From positions 62,001 to 126,000 of the forward strand of contig NZ_LRMM01000005.1 of NCBI RefSeq assembly GCF_001647275.1: a stretch of DNA of 64,000 bases, written 5' to 3'. The notes under the pieces were generated by a model. That model was not told where the DNA came from, searched no databases, and saw only the letters and a list, made by a program, of their open reading frames with translations. How positions within the stretch are numbered: position 1 is the first letter of the stretch; every line of letters begins with the position of its first letter. Shown here one piece after another: positions 10,340 through 18,816 of the stretch. The translations under genes were made by a program, and so were the position numbers. The stretch comes from Rufibacter ruber. Its GTDB lineage: Bacteria; Bacteroidota; Bacteroidia; Cytophagales; Hymenobacteraceae.

Positions 10340-10844
10340 GCACCAGCGGGTGCTCCTATAACTTTAAATAAAAACGCTCAACAGCTCCAATATAAAACCT
10401 AGGCACGTCTCCTTTTCTACACCTTAGTAGAAAACCTATCTCCCCTCTCCGCAGGTATAACCGGGTTCTCTCACTACAGCCCTGTTCTTCTGCTCCCAAA
10501 CCCAAGAATGAACCATGTTGCGCCAGCAGCATGTAAGACGGCTCTGCTGTTTTCCAGTAAACCCGCTAAACTGACCCGCTAAACCACCCCAGCATGTCAA
10601 CCCTGCTCACACGTGCAACCCCATCAATCCTGTAATGAAAAACTTGTTTCTGGCCAAAGCCCTAAGGCTTCCCTCCTGTTCTTTTTGCTACCGCTCCAGA
10701 TAGGTTTGAGGATCAATATTTTGCACTAGGCTACCGGGCAAACGTTTGGGAACTGGCCAGACCGGGGGCAACGGTTTGCGCAGAAAATGGCCTGATCTTT
10801 GAATTCTTCCCGCCAGAAGAAATGTTCTGAAAAAAAAGGAGAGC

Positions 10845-12002
10845 ATGAAAAAGTACCTAACCCTCTTGCCGCTGTGGCTGCTTTCACTGCTAGCCGTGGC
10901 CCAAAAAGAAGCCTCTGTCTGGTATTTCGGCCGCAATGCCGGCCTTTCGTTTGCAGAGGGGAGCCTCACGCCCCTCAAAGACGGCCACCTGTACAGTGAG
11001 GAAGGCAGCGCCAGCATCTGTGACGCCCAGGGCAATCTGCTTTTCTACACCAACGGCATGCAGGTCTGGAACAAAACCCACCAGCTCATGGCCAACGGGA
11101 AAGAATTGAAGGGGCACGAGTCCTCTACCCAGGCCGCTCTCATTTTGCCCAAACCGGGGTCACCGCATCTCTTCTACCTGTTCACCACAGATTTCCAGGG
11201 CATGGACCACGGCCTGCAGTACCACCTCATTGATATGAGCAAAGAAGGCGGCCTGGGCCAGGTAACCTCTAAAAACAACCTCATCTTTGCCCCGGTCACC
11301 GAGAAACTCACCGCCGTACGCCACCGCAACGGCCGGGACTTCTGGGTGCTCACCCACCGCTGGAACAGCACGGCTTTTTACGCGTACCTCATTACCCCCA
11401 ACGGCATCACGTTTGCCCCCGTTGAAAGCCGGGTGGGCAGCATGCACACCGGTGACAACGGCGGCACCATTGGCTACCTGAAAGCCTCCCCCGCCGGTGA
11501 CAAAATAGCCATGGCCACCTGGGCGCCTGTCAATAAGCTGGAGGTCTTTGATTTTGACAACGCCACCGGCCAGGTGAGCAACGCCCTAGACCTGGGCAAG
11601 TTTGAAGAGGCCTACGGCGTGGAGTTCTCCCCAGACGGCTCCCGGTTGTATGGCGGCAAGAACGGCATTGCCGGTGGGGAAGCCCGTATTTTCCAGTTCA
11701 ACCTGAAAGCAGGCACCCCAGATGCCATCATCCACTCTGGCAAGCAGGTGGCCAAAAGCACCAGCCGTAAGATTGGGGCCCTCCAGCTGGGGCCTGACGG
11801 CCGAATTTATGTGGCCCGCAATGAAAGCAGTTGGCTGGGCATTATCAGAAACCCCAACGCCCCGGGTGAAGACTGTGACTACAAAGATGCCGGTGTCTCC
11901 CTGGGGAGTCAACGCAGCGAGTTCGGGTTGCCCAACTTCCCCGGTTTCTATTTCCAGAACCTGTCTGCCCCCACGGGCTATGTAGTGCAGAAACAGAAAT
12001 AA
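10845..12002 (+). CDS. secreted beta-propeller protein (WYFGxNAG type)
   Basis: 385 residues with a signal peptide (MKKYLTLLPLWLLSLLAVAQ). The mature N-terminus VWYFGRNAGLSFAEG is the hallmark of propeller domains at the start of long PKD-containing, type-IX-secreted adhesins of Bacteroidota. Repeats such as GVEFSPDGSRLYGG and LGPDGRIYVARNES fit propeller blades. It ends after one propeller (NFPGFYFQ ... VVQKQK) with no PKD repeats and no C-terminal sorting domain, so it is probably periplasmic or a shortened relative. Function unknown. Confidence 0.85.
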   Translation: MKKYLTLLPLWLLSLLAVAQKEASVWYFGRNAGLSFAEGSLTPLKDGHLYSEEGSASICDAQGNLLFYTNGMQVWNKTHQLMANGKELKGHESSTQAALILPKPGSPHLFYLFTTDFQGMDHGLQYHLIDMSKEGGLGQVTSKNNLIFAPVTEKLTAVRHRNGRDFWVLTHRWNSTAFYAYLITPNGITFAPVESRVGSMHTGDNGGTIGYLKASPAGDKIAMATWAPVNKLEVFDFDNATGQVSNALDLGKFEEAYGVEFSPDGSRLYGGKNGIAGGEARIFQFNLKAGTPDAIIHSGKQVAKSTSRKIGALQLGPDGRIYVARNESSWLGIIRNPNAPGEDCDYKDAGVSLGSQRSEFGLPNFPGFYFQNLSAPTGYVVQKQK

Positions 12003-12140
12003 CTTTCAAATCATTAACCCGGCCAGCCCCCATGGGGCGGTCTTTTAGGGCTGGCGGTGCAGTTGCTTTCTGTGATTGCCCCGCCACAGCCGCTTCGCCT
12101 TCAACAGCCGTGATGGTAATCTGTATGTTTAGCAGACAAA

Positions 12141-12182
12141 CTGCGTTTCTGGCCTCCTTTTCTCAAATCAGGGCAAAAACAG
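12141..12182. repeat. CTGTTTT palindrome, copy 8 (decayed)
   Basis: Recognisable outer arms, but the core has several mismatches (GGCCTCCTTTT / AAATCAGGGC). Upstream of meaB. Confidence 0.55.
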
Positions 12183-12288
12183 GGCTGCGGCGGCAGCCTG
12201 CTGAACGTCTGCCTTCGTCTCTGATGGGCGGCAAAGCCTTCCTTTTCGTATTTTTACCGTACTTTGAGAAGAAACAGCCCACAACCCA

Positions 12289-13286
12289 GTGCCAAAAAGA
12301 TTTTCACCCCAAGAATATGCCCAGGGCGTATTGAGCGGTAACCGCATCATGCTGAGCCGTGCCATCACCCTGGTAGAAAGCACCTTGCCTTCTGACCGGG
12401 AGCTGGCGCACCAGGTTATAGAGCAGGTCCTTCCGCACGCGGGGAAGTCAGTGAGAATAGGCATTACGGGGGTGCCGGGTGTGGGCAAAAGCACGTTCAT
12501 TGAGGCGTTCGGGAATTATTTGCTGGCGCAGCACGGTAAACGGCTGGCCGTGTTGGCCGTTGACCCCACCAGCCAGCGCACCGGCGGCAGCATTCTGGGC
12601 GACAAAACCCGCATGGAAACCCTGTCTACCCAACCCAACGCCTACATCAGGCCCTCAGCGGCCGGAAAAACCCTGGGCGGCGTGGCCAGAAGCACCCGTG
12701 AAAGCATTTTGCTCTGCGAAGCCGCAGGCTTTGACGTGATTTTTGTGGAGACCGTGGGCGTGGGCCAGTCAGAGACGGTGGTGCATGAAATGGTAGACTT
12801 TTTCCTGCTCCTGATGCTGGCCGGCGCGGCGATGAGCTCCAGGGCATTAAGAAGGGCATCATGGAAATGGCCGATGCCATTGCCATCACCAAGGCAGACG
12901 GCCAGAACCTGCACCAGGCCACCAGCGCCCAGGCCGAATACCAAAGTGCCCTGCACCTCTTCCCGCTGGGGCCGTCTGGCTGGAGCCCCAAGGTAACATT
13001 GTGCTCTGCCTATGAAAGAACGGGGCTATCTACTGTCTGGGGCGCCATAGAGGAGTATGTGGCCTTGACCCGGCAGAACGGCTATTTCTACCGCCGCCGT
13101 CAGGAGCAGAACCTGCACTGGCTCAAGCAGACCATCAGGCAAAGTCTGGAGGAAATGTTCTACCAAAGCCCGGTGGTGAAAGACCAATGGCCGGCGCTCT
13201 CCCAGGAGGTGATCGCGGGCCGTAAATCGCCGTTTGCCGCCGCCAGTGAGCTCCTGGCCCGCGCCTCTGGTCAAGGGCTGTTTTAG
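12289..13286 (+). pseudogene. meaB: methylmalonyl-CoA mutase-associated GTPase MeaB, frameshifted
   Basis: G3E-family GTPase that protects and reloads methylmalonyl-CoA mutase. It starts at a GTG ([31 protein letters not shown] matches the family N-terminus). Walker [10 protein letters not shown] is at residues 61-69, followed by [18 protein letters not shown] and [10 protein letters not shown]. At about 12826-12830 the frame breaks: the conserved [15 protein letters not shown] needs GCG-GGC-GAT, but the sequence reads GCGGCGAT, one G short. The downstream frame (12861-13286) continues intact with the C-terminal half. It could be a sequencing error, a pseudogene or, less likely, a programmed shift. 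The stop codon lies within palindrome copy 9. Confidence 0.9.
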
Positions 13287-13317
13287 GCCTGTTTTTTAAA
13301 AACCAGCCCGAAAACAG
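13278..13317. repeat. CTGTTTT palindrome, copy 9, overlapping the meaB stop
   Basis: The last meaB codons CTG-TTT-TAG are the first bases of the palindrome, so the element supplies the stop codon and the last two residues. Confidence 0.85.
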
Positions 13318-13840
13318 AACCTACCGGCCGCGCACCGTTACGTTCGTTTTCCCCTCCACACCACCTTAACCAGCGCATCTGACTTACCGGCCTTTCCTGC
13401 TCCCGTCACGGGTAAGAAAAACCTCCATCATTGAGGTTACACCCACACCTTGTCCGCCCGGGAAACAGCCCCAGAAAGCGCATTTTCAAGGTTTCCTCCC
13501 TAAACTACTTCCCTCTACCAACGGTTCCACAATAACTCCCCACTGAAAGACGTTTTCTGAAGAACGGTTCCTGCCTGGGGCTTCTTCCCTTATTGGGCCT
13601 CCGGCACGCCGCATTTCTCCGTTCATTTACCAGAAGCCGCACACAGCTTAGGTTTGCCGGGGACTCAGACAGGCAAACGTTGAAGAGCCTTAGACTTCTT
13701 TCCCCAAGTAAGGGCAACCAACGCGCGGCTCCCCCAGTACAGGATCTGGCTCAGGGTATTTAGCACTGTTAGATACTGAAATAGACGGCGTACAGATAGA
13801 GACGTCACAAAGAGTTTAAACAGCATATCCCCCAATGCTG

Positions 13841-13875
13841 AAGAGGCCGGTTTCAGACTGGCCTCTTGTTTTTTC
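13841..13875 (+). terminator. orphan rho-independent terminator
   Basis: AAGAGGCC / GGCCTCTT stem followed by GTTTTTT. The nearest plus-strand gene (meaB) ended 555 bp earlier. Confidence 0.7.
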
Positions 13876-13920
13876 CCTCCACCCATCGGCCTGGCCGAAG
13901 AATGGTGACACAAGTCTCCT

Positions 13921-13964
13921 AAAAACAGAACCCCAGCAGCGCGGGCTGCTGGGGTTCTGTTTTT
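13921..13964. terminator. bidirectional terminator downstream of xerD
   Basis: 20-bp perfect arms, 4-nt loop (GCGG). The left arm begins AAAAACAG and the right arm ends CTGTTTTT, so it can stop transcription from either side. Its right arm is shared with palindrome copy 10. Confidence 0.85.
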
Positions 13965-13996
13965 GACCTGTTTTTAGAAAAACGGCTCCAAAACTG
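13957..13996. repeat. CTGTTTT palindrome, copy 10
   Basis: Shares CTGTTTTT with the preceding terminator. Core GACCTGTTTTT / AAAAACGGCTC is partly mismatched. It ends 22 bp from the xerD stop. Confidence 0.8.
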
Positions 13997-14018
13997 CCTT
14001 GGGCTTTGGTAGAGGAAC

Positions 14019-14918
14019 CTAGCTTCTGGGGTGAAACTCCTGGATCACCTGCTTGAGGTAATCCCGGTCCAGGTGGGTGTAGATCTCAGTGGTGGTGATA
14101 GACTCATGGCCCAGCATTTCCTGTACCGCCCGCAGATCAGCCCCGCCCTCAATGAGATGGGTGGCAAATGAATGCCGAAACGTATGGGGACTCACATTTT
14201 TGGCCAGCCCCACTTTGGCCGTCAGGTCTTTGATAATGTTAAACACCATCACGCGGGTGAGACTGGTGCCCCGGCGGTTGAGAAACACAAAGTCTTCGTG
14301 CCCTTTCTTGATGGTCTGGTGCCGGCGAACGCCGTCCAGGTACACCCTGATGTACTTGAGCGCGTCTTTCCCAATGGGAACCAGCCGCTCTTTGTTGCCT
14401 TTGCCGGTCACGCGCAGAAAACCCAGGTCTTCATACAGGTTGCTCAGCTTGAGCTCAATCAGTTCAGACACCCGTAGCCCTGAGCTGTACAGGGTCTCCA
14501 GCATGGCCTTGTTGCGGGTGCCTTCCGGGGTGCTCACATCAATGCCCTCAAAGAGTTGCACAATCTCCTGGTAACTCAAGGTGTCTGGCAGCTTGCGCTG
14601 CAGCTTGGGCGCCTCAATGGTCTCGGTAGGGTCTGACTGTATCATGTCTTCCATGATCAGGAACTTGTAGAACGCCCTGATGCCGGAGATGGTGCGGGCC
14701 TGGGAGTGCGGGGTCATGCCCAGGGTGTTGATCCATTCCAGAAACCCTTGCAGGTGCACCACCTCTACCGCCAGGGGGCTTATTTTCTGATGGGTGATTT
14801 CAAAATACTGCACCAGCTTGCGCACATCCCGCAGATAGGCCTCTACGGAATTGCTGGACAAGGACTTCTCCAGCTGGAGGTATCCTTGAAATTGTGTAAG
14901 ACTTGTTGACCAATTCAT
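14019..14918 (-). CDS. xerD: site-specific tyrosine recombinase XerD
   Basis: 299 residues, the standard XerC/D length. The N-terminal SAM-like core-binding domain is followed by the catalytic domain. Catalytic residues are visible: Arg in SSGLRVSELIEL, HTFRHSFATHL (HxxR), the downstream His in LGHESITTTEIY, and the Tyr nucleophile in IYTH. It resolves chromosome dimers at dif together with XerC and FtsK. It is transcribed divergently from aroQ. Confidence 0.95.
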   Translation of the reverse strand: MNWSTSLTQFQGYLQLEKSLSSNSVEAYLRDVRKLVQYFEITHQKISPLAVEVVHLQGFLEWINTLGMTPHSQARTISGIRAFYKFLIMEDMIQSDPTETIEAPKLQRKLPDTLSYQEIVQLFEGIDVSTPEGTRNKAMLETLYSSGLRVSELIELKLSNLYEDLGFLRVTGKGNKERLVPIGKDALKYIRVYLDGVRRHQTIKKGHEDFVFLNRRGTSLTRVMVFNIIKDLTAKVGLAKNVSPHTFRHSFATHLIEGGADLRAVQEMLGHESITTTEIYTHLDRDYLKQVIQEFHPRS

Positions 14919-14989
14919 GGGGGAATGAAATAGAGTTTTTGCGGGCTATAGAGGCAGTTACATCTGTATCTAGCATTTACATAGCCGCC

Positions 14990-14997
14990 CAAAGGTA
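14990..14997 (-). promoter_or_regulatory. -7 element of xerD
   Basis: TACCTTTG on the minus strand (TAnnTTTG), giving a leader of about 65 nt. It lies 9 bp from the divergent aroQ -7 element. Confidence 0.6.
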
Positions 14998-15006
14998 GTT
15001 ATTCCG

Positions 15007-15014
15007 TACATTTG
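15007..15014 (+). promoter_or_regulatory. -7 element of aroQ
   Basis: TACATTTG matches TAnnTTTG. Its position rules out the upstream in-frame start at 15012 and supports the ATG at 15075. Confidence 0.6.
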
Positions 15015-15074
15015 AGCACGATCTTCGCTTTACTTTTTCAGAGAAATGATTTCCCTCAGATAACCTGGCAGACT

Positions 15075-15533
15075 ATGAAAATACTCATATTAAACGGCCC
15101 CAACCTTAATTTATTGGGCAGACGCGAAAAATCAATCTACGGCTCCCGCTCCTTTGAAGACTACTATGAGAAGGACCTGCTCCCGGCTTTCCCAGACCTG
15201 GAGCTGGAGTGTTACCAGTCTAACATTGAGGGCGAACTGATAAACAAGCTGCATGAGGTGGGCTTTCACTACCAGGGCATTGTCTTCAACGCCGGCGCCT
15301 ACACCCACACCTCACTGGCCCTGGCAGATGCCATTGCCGCCATTGAGACGCCCGTGGTTGAGGTGCACATCTCCAATGTGTACGCCCGGGAGGCCACCCG
15401 CCACGCCACGTTTATTGGCGGCCGCTGCAAAGGCAGCATCTCCGGGTTCGGGCTGGAAAGTTATAGGCTTGCCTTGCAGTACTTTGAGCGGCTCAGGCCA
15501 TCAAAAGTAGGATTTACTTACACCAAAGCGTAA
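15075..15533 (+). CDS. aroQ: 3-dehydroquinate dehydratase, type II
   Basis: 152 residues from the ATG at 15075. It opens with ILILNGPNLNLLGRRE, the type II signature with the Arg and Tyr (SIYG) of the active-site lid. It continues with FNAGAYTHTSLALADA and VEVHISNVYAREATRH, which holds the catalytic His region. It dehydrates 3-dehydroquinate in the shikimate pathway as a dodecamer. The gene stands alone, not in an aro operon. Confidence 0.95.
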   Translation: MKILILNGPNLNLLGRREKSIYGSRSFEDYYEKDLLPAFPDLELECYQSNIEGELINKLHEVGFHYQGIVFNAGAYTHTSLALADAIAAIETPVVEVHISNVYAREATRHATFIGGRCKGSISGFGLESYRLALQYFERLRPSKVGFTYTKA

Positions 15534-15579
15534 CCACCGGCCGTTTTTAACGTGTAGGTCTAACTTGATGCCGCCGTCA

Positions 15580-15633
15580 CGCCGTTCTGTTTCAGGGCTG
15601 TTTTCAGAAAAACACCCCTGAAACAGAACGGCG
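15580..15633. repeat. CTGTTTT palindrome, copy 11 (extended arms)
   Basis: 18-bp GC-rich outer arms (CGCCGTTCTGTTTCAGGG and complement) enclose the usual CTGTTTT/AAAACA core. It starts 47 bp after the aroQ stop and probably acts as its terminator. Confidence 0.85.
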
Positions 15634-15687
15634 GCTTCTGGCTTTCAACAAGTAGCGATCCACACACCGTACCCCAGCCCTTTTGCC

Positions 15688-16749
15688 ATGCTCAATTTCT
15701 ATCCCGGCCCGTCTAAAGTCTACCCGCAGATACGCGACTTCATGGTTATGGCGTATGATGAGGGCCTGCTCAGCATACCGCACCGCAGTGAGCGGTTTGT
15801 ACACATGATGCGCGAACTGGTGGGGCTGCTGCGCAAAAAACTGAACATTCCGCAGGACTACTACCTCTTCTTCACCTCCTCGGCCACTGAGTGTTGGGAG
15901 ATCATCACCCAGAGCCTGACCCCGCACAAGAGCCTGCACCTGTACAACGGCGCCTTTGGCGAAAAATGGGGCCAGTACGCCCGGCGCCTGCGGCCAGACT
16001 GCTACAGCCAGTCTTTTGGCGTGAATGACGTGCTGGACGTGCCCAATATTCCTGTAGAAGATGACACAGATGTGATCTGCGTGACCCAGAACGAGACCTC
16101 TAACGGCACCCAGGTGAGCATGGAGACCCTGCTCAAGCTGCAGAACCAGTTCAAAGACCCGCTGCTGGCCGTAGACGCCACCTCCAGCATGGCCGGCCTC
16201 AACCTCAAGTTCATCAGGGCAGACATCTGGTTTGCGTCGGTGCAGAAATGTTTCGGCCTGCCGGCCGGAATGGCCGTGCTGGTCTGCTCCCCCAGAACTG
16301 TGCAGCGCGCCAAGGCCCTCAATGACAAGAAGCACTATAACAGCCTGGTGTTTCTGTACGAGAAAATGCTCAACTACCAGACCGGCCACACACCCAACGT
16401 GCTCAACCTGTACCTCATGCGCCAGATGCTGGAGCGCCTCCCGCTCATTAAACAGGTAGACCAGCAGCTGGTGAAGCGCTCCCAGGAGCTGTACAGCTTC
16501 TTTGAGGAACTCACAGAGGTGCAGCTGCTGGTAGAAAACCCGGAGGTGCGCTCGCAGACCGTGCTGGCCGTGCAGGGTACCGGCAAGCAGATCCTGGAGA
16601 TCAAGAAGAACGCCGCCGCGCAGGGCATCACCCTGGGCAACGGCTACGGTGACTGGGCCAAGAACACCTTCCGGATTGCGAACTTCCCGGCCATTGTTGA
16701 CGGGGAGTATGACGTATTGAAAGACTTCTTCAGGAAGAACTACAAATAA
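15688..16749 (+). CDS. class V aminotransferase (phosphoserine aminotransferase-like)
   Basis: 353 residues of a fold-type I PLP enzyme. It starts LNFYPGPSKVYPQI, as phosphoserine aminotransferases do, and has FFTSSATECWEI for phosphate binding. DATSSMAGLNL holds the PLP-pyridine Asp, and SVQKCFGLPAGMAV the Schiff-base Lys. SerC would convert 3-phosphohydroxypyruvate to phosphoserine. Several Bacteroidota also have a second relative annotated only as class V, so serC is not assigned. No serA is adjacent. Confidence 0.85.
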   Translation: MLNFYPGPSKVYPQIRDFMVMAYDEGLLSIPHRSERFVHMMRELVGLLRKKLNIPQDYYLFFTSSATECWEIITQSLTPHKSLHLYNGAFGEKWGQYARRLRPDCYSQSFGVNDVLDVPNIPVEDDTDVICVTQNETSNGTQVSMETLLKLQNQFKDPLLAVDATSSMAGLNLKFIRADIWFASVQKCFGLPAGMAVLVCSPRTVQRAKALNDKKHYNSLVFLYEKMLNYQTGHTPNVLNLYLMRQMLERLPLIKQVDQQLVKRSQELYSFFEELTEVQLLVENPEVRSQTVLAVQGTGKQILEIKKNAAAQGITLGNGYGDWAKNTFRIANFPAIVDGEYDVLKDFFRKNYK

Positions 16750-16768
16750 ACCTGAGCCGTAACCGCGA

Positions 16769-16812
16769 GGGCGTTTTTGGCCTGTTTTTTCAATAACAGG
16801 CCAAAAACGCCC
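16769..16812. repeat. CTGTTTT palindrome, copy 12
   Basis: Outer arms GGGCGTTTTTGGCCTGTT with an almost perfect complement, 19 bp after the aminotransferase stop. A T-rich tail (CCCTTTTCTTTTT) follows. Confidence 0.9.
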
Positions 16813-17083
16813 TTTTCTTTTTAGCAGCCCCCGGTTCAGGCAAAGCACAGGCAACTGTTCAGCACCAGAACCCGCCTTTGCTGCGCTGGTAAACCTTAGA
16901 ATCTCAATGGCAGAATGCCCAACCCTGGCAGGCTGACCGCCGCCCGCCCCCGCTCCTGGTGGCGGCTTACACGTATGTCTAACTCCCGCTACCGGGTCAC
17001 CGGCGCATTGTCATCGGCGAAGCCGGCCTTTACAATTCCTGCTTCGGGCATGCCCAAAATAAGGACGCATTACCCAAAATGAT

Positions 17084-17091
17084 TAGTTTTG
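17084..17091 (+). promoter_or_regulatory. -7 element of marC
   Basis: TAGTTTTG matches TAnnTTTG, 28 bp before the ATG at 17120. It argues against a start at the TTG at 17102. Confidence 0.55.
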
Positions 17092-17119
17092 CACCTGAAC
17101 CTTGCACGTAAAGCCGCCT

Positions 17120-17692
17120 ATGATCGCCTTCAGTCTGAAAGAAATTGTCTCTGTGAGCCTCATTCTTTTTGCCATCATTGATATTCTGGGCTCTATTCCC
17201 ATCATCATTGAGCTGCGCCGCCGTGAAGGGGTGATCCAGTCTGAGAAAGCCACCATTGTGGCCGGGGCCATCATGATCTCGTTCCTCTTCCTGGGCGACG
17301 GGATTCTGAGGCTGTTCGGGATTGATTTTCAGTCTTTCGCGCTGGCGGGGGCCATCATCATCTTTTTGATTGGGATGGAGATGGTGCTGGGCATTCACCT
17401 GTTCCACTCCAACCCAGACACCAAGACTGGTTCTATTGTGCCGCTGGCGTTCCCGCTCATAGTGGGGGCGGGCACCATGACCACCTTGCTCTCGCTGCGG
17501 GCGGCTTACGCGCTGCCTAACGTGCTGGTGGGCATTATCCTGAACCTGCTGTTTGTCTACATTGTCCTGAAAAGCTCTAACTGGCTGGAGCGCAAGCTGG
17601 GCCAGAACGGCACTGAGGTGCTCCGGAAGGTCTTTGGCGTGATTCTGTTGGCCATTGCCATTAAACTGTTCAAAACGCACGTCAATCTCTAA
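17120..17692 (+). CDS. MarC-family integral membrane protein
   Basis: 190 residues with six hydrophobic segments. The family hallmarks are the N-terminal ISLILFAIIDILGSIPI-like helix (here VSLILFAIIDILGSIPI) and the mid-protein PLAFPLIVGAGTMTTLLSL. MarC proteins resemble NAAT-type transporters, but the substrate is unproven. Start chosen by the promoter position. Confidence 0.92.
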   Translation: MIAFSLKEIVSVSLILFAIIDILGSIPIIIELRRREGVIQSEKATIVAGAIMISFLFLGDGILRLFGIDFQSFALAGAIIIFLIGMEMVLGIHLFHSNPDTKTGSIVPLAFPLIVGAGTMTTLLSLRAAYALPNVLVGIILNLLFVYIVLKSSNWLERKLGQNGTEVLRKVFGVILLAIAIKLFKTHVNL

Positions 17693-17693
17693 G

Positions 17694-17737
17694 TTCTGTT
17701 TTCGGCCTGTTTTTAAGAAAACACCCCCAAAACAGAA
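17694..17737. repeat. CTGTTTT palindrome, copy 13
   Basis: Starts 2 bp after the marC stop; outer arms TTCTGTTTT / AAAACAGAA, inner right arm changed to CACCCCC. Confidence 0.85.
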
Positions 17738-17824
17738 ACCGCCCGTTTTAATTTTTTTCGCTTTCACCGTATGGGCAGGCAACCCTTGGCGGCATCTCTG
17801 CATTTACCCAAGAAACAAACACCT

Positions 17825-18649
17825 ATGAGGTACCTGGCCCTTCTCCCTTTTTTCCTGCTGGCCCTTGCCGCGCAGGCGCAGCGTGTGCACGGCAGAATTA
17901 TTGATCAGCAGGCCCAGCCGCTGGAGTACGTGAACATTGGCGTGGTGGGTAAAAACGTGGGCACCGTATCTACGGCCCAAGGCACCTTCGCCCTCACCCT
18001 GCCCCCAGACCTGGACGGGGAAATCCTGCAGTTTTCGGCTATTGGCTATGCGCCGGTGCAGTTTAAGGTAGCCGAGTTCAAGCAAAGATTTTCTGGCCAA
18101 ACGGCACTGGTCCAGCTCAAGGAACAGGCGGTGGCGCTGAAAGAGGTGGTGGTGCGGCCCAAAAAATTTGTCACCAAGGTGGTGGGGAACACCGTTGACT
18201 CAAAAACGGTGTCGGCGGGGTTCACCAGCAATGACCTGGGCTCTGAGGTGGGCACCCTCCTCAAGATCAGAAAGCCCTCGTTTCTGGAGAGCGTGCGGTT
18301 CAACCTTGCCGGTAACAAGTATGATACCCTATTTCTGCGGGTGAACGTGTACAAGGTGGTGAAAAACGTGCCCACAGAGAACGTGCTGCGGGAACCAATC
18401 TACCTCAACGTAGCAAAAGGAGACATCAAAGACGGCCTTACGCTAGACCTGAGCCGGTACAATGTTTACCTGGAGAGTGATGCCCTGCTTTCTCTGGAGC
18501 TGGTACGTGACTTGGGCACCGGGGGCCTCTGGTTCAGCGGCGGTTTCATCAACAGTGACTCCTACTACCGCAAGGCCAGCCAGGGCAGCTGGCAGAAAGT
18601 GCCCCTTCTGGGCCTGGGCTTCAGCGCCGTGATCAGCCAGGAGAAATAA
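17825..18649 (+). CDS. secreted carboxypeptidase-like regulatory-domain protein
   Basis: 274 residues from the ATG at 17825, where a clear signal peptide begins (MRYLALLPFFLLALAAQAQ). Residues 20-105 form a CarboxypepD_reg-like domain (VHGRIIDQQAQPLEYVNIGV ... FALTLPPDL), as found at the N-terminus of TonB-dependent receptors. The rest has no plug or barrel and contains a stretch with SYYRKASQGSWQ. Such short proteins are common in Bacteroidota and of unknown function, probably periplasmic. Confidence 0.88.
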   Translation: MRYLALLPFFLLALAAQAQRVHGRIIDQQAQPLEYVNIGVVGKNVGTVSTAQGTFALTLPPDLDGEILQFSAIGYAPVQFKVAEFKQRFSGQTALVQLKEQAVALKEVVVRPKKFVTKVVGNTVDSKTVSAGFTSNDLGSEVGTLLKIRKPSFLESVRFNLAGNKYDTLFLRVNVYKVVKNVPTENVLREPIYLNVAKGDIKDGLTLDLSRYNVYLESDALLSLELVRDLGTGGLWFSGGFINSDSYYRKASQGSWQKVPLLGLGFSAVISQEK

Positions 18650-18676
18650 AGCCTGCCCCAGAGAGCGCTGCATTTT

Positions 18677-18715
18677 CTGTTTTGGAGCTATTTTTCAGAA
18701 AACAGGCCAAAAACG
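18677..18715. repeat. CTGTTTT palindrome, copy 14
   Basis: 27 bp past the preceding stop; left core GGAGCTATTTTT, right AAAACAGGCC, partly mismatched. Confidence 0.75.
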
Positions 18716-18786
18716 CACTTTTGCGCGGTGCCCTACGGGGGTGAAAATAATCTCCCGCTGATAGCCGCCGCTTGCGCAGAGATGGG

Positions 18787-18794
18787 TAATTTTG
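18787..18794 (+). promoter_or_regulatory. -7 element of rnhA-trmN6
   Basis: TAATTTTG matches TAnnTTTG, 22 bp before the TTG start at 18817. Confidence 0.55.
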
Positions 18795-18816
18795 CGGCAG
18801 ACTAACCAGACCTGTT

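Larger units (their letters stand above)
10073..10844. other. gene-free stretch with two palindromes
   Basis: 772 bp holding palindrome copies 6 and 7. I see no ORF with family features and no promoter consensus. Confidence 0.5.
13318..14018. other. gene-free stretch with orphan terminator
   Basis: About 700 bp with only one plus-strand ATG before 13840. It holds a plus-strand terminator (13841-13875), a strong bidirectional hairpin (13921-13964) and palindrome copy 10. A small RNA ending at 13875 is possible but unsupported by a promoter. Confidence 0.4.
16750..17119. other. intergenic stretch
   Basis: Holds palindrome copy 12 and the marC promoter. I see nothing else. Confidence 0.5.

Noticed and set aside
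12820-12835. Programmed frameshift in meaB
   Set aside because: No slippery heptamer or downstream structure is evident, and an identical lesion occurs in an unrelated gene, so an error or mutation is more likely.
15604-16854. 416-residue minus-strand ORF opposite the class V aminotransferase
   Set aside because: Fully antisense to a gene with clear PLP motifs; the translation is Val/His/Gln-rich without domains.
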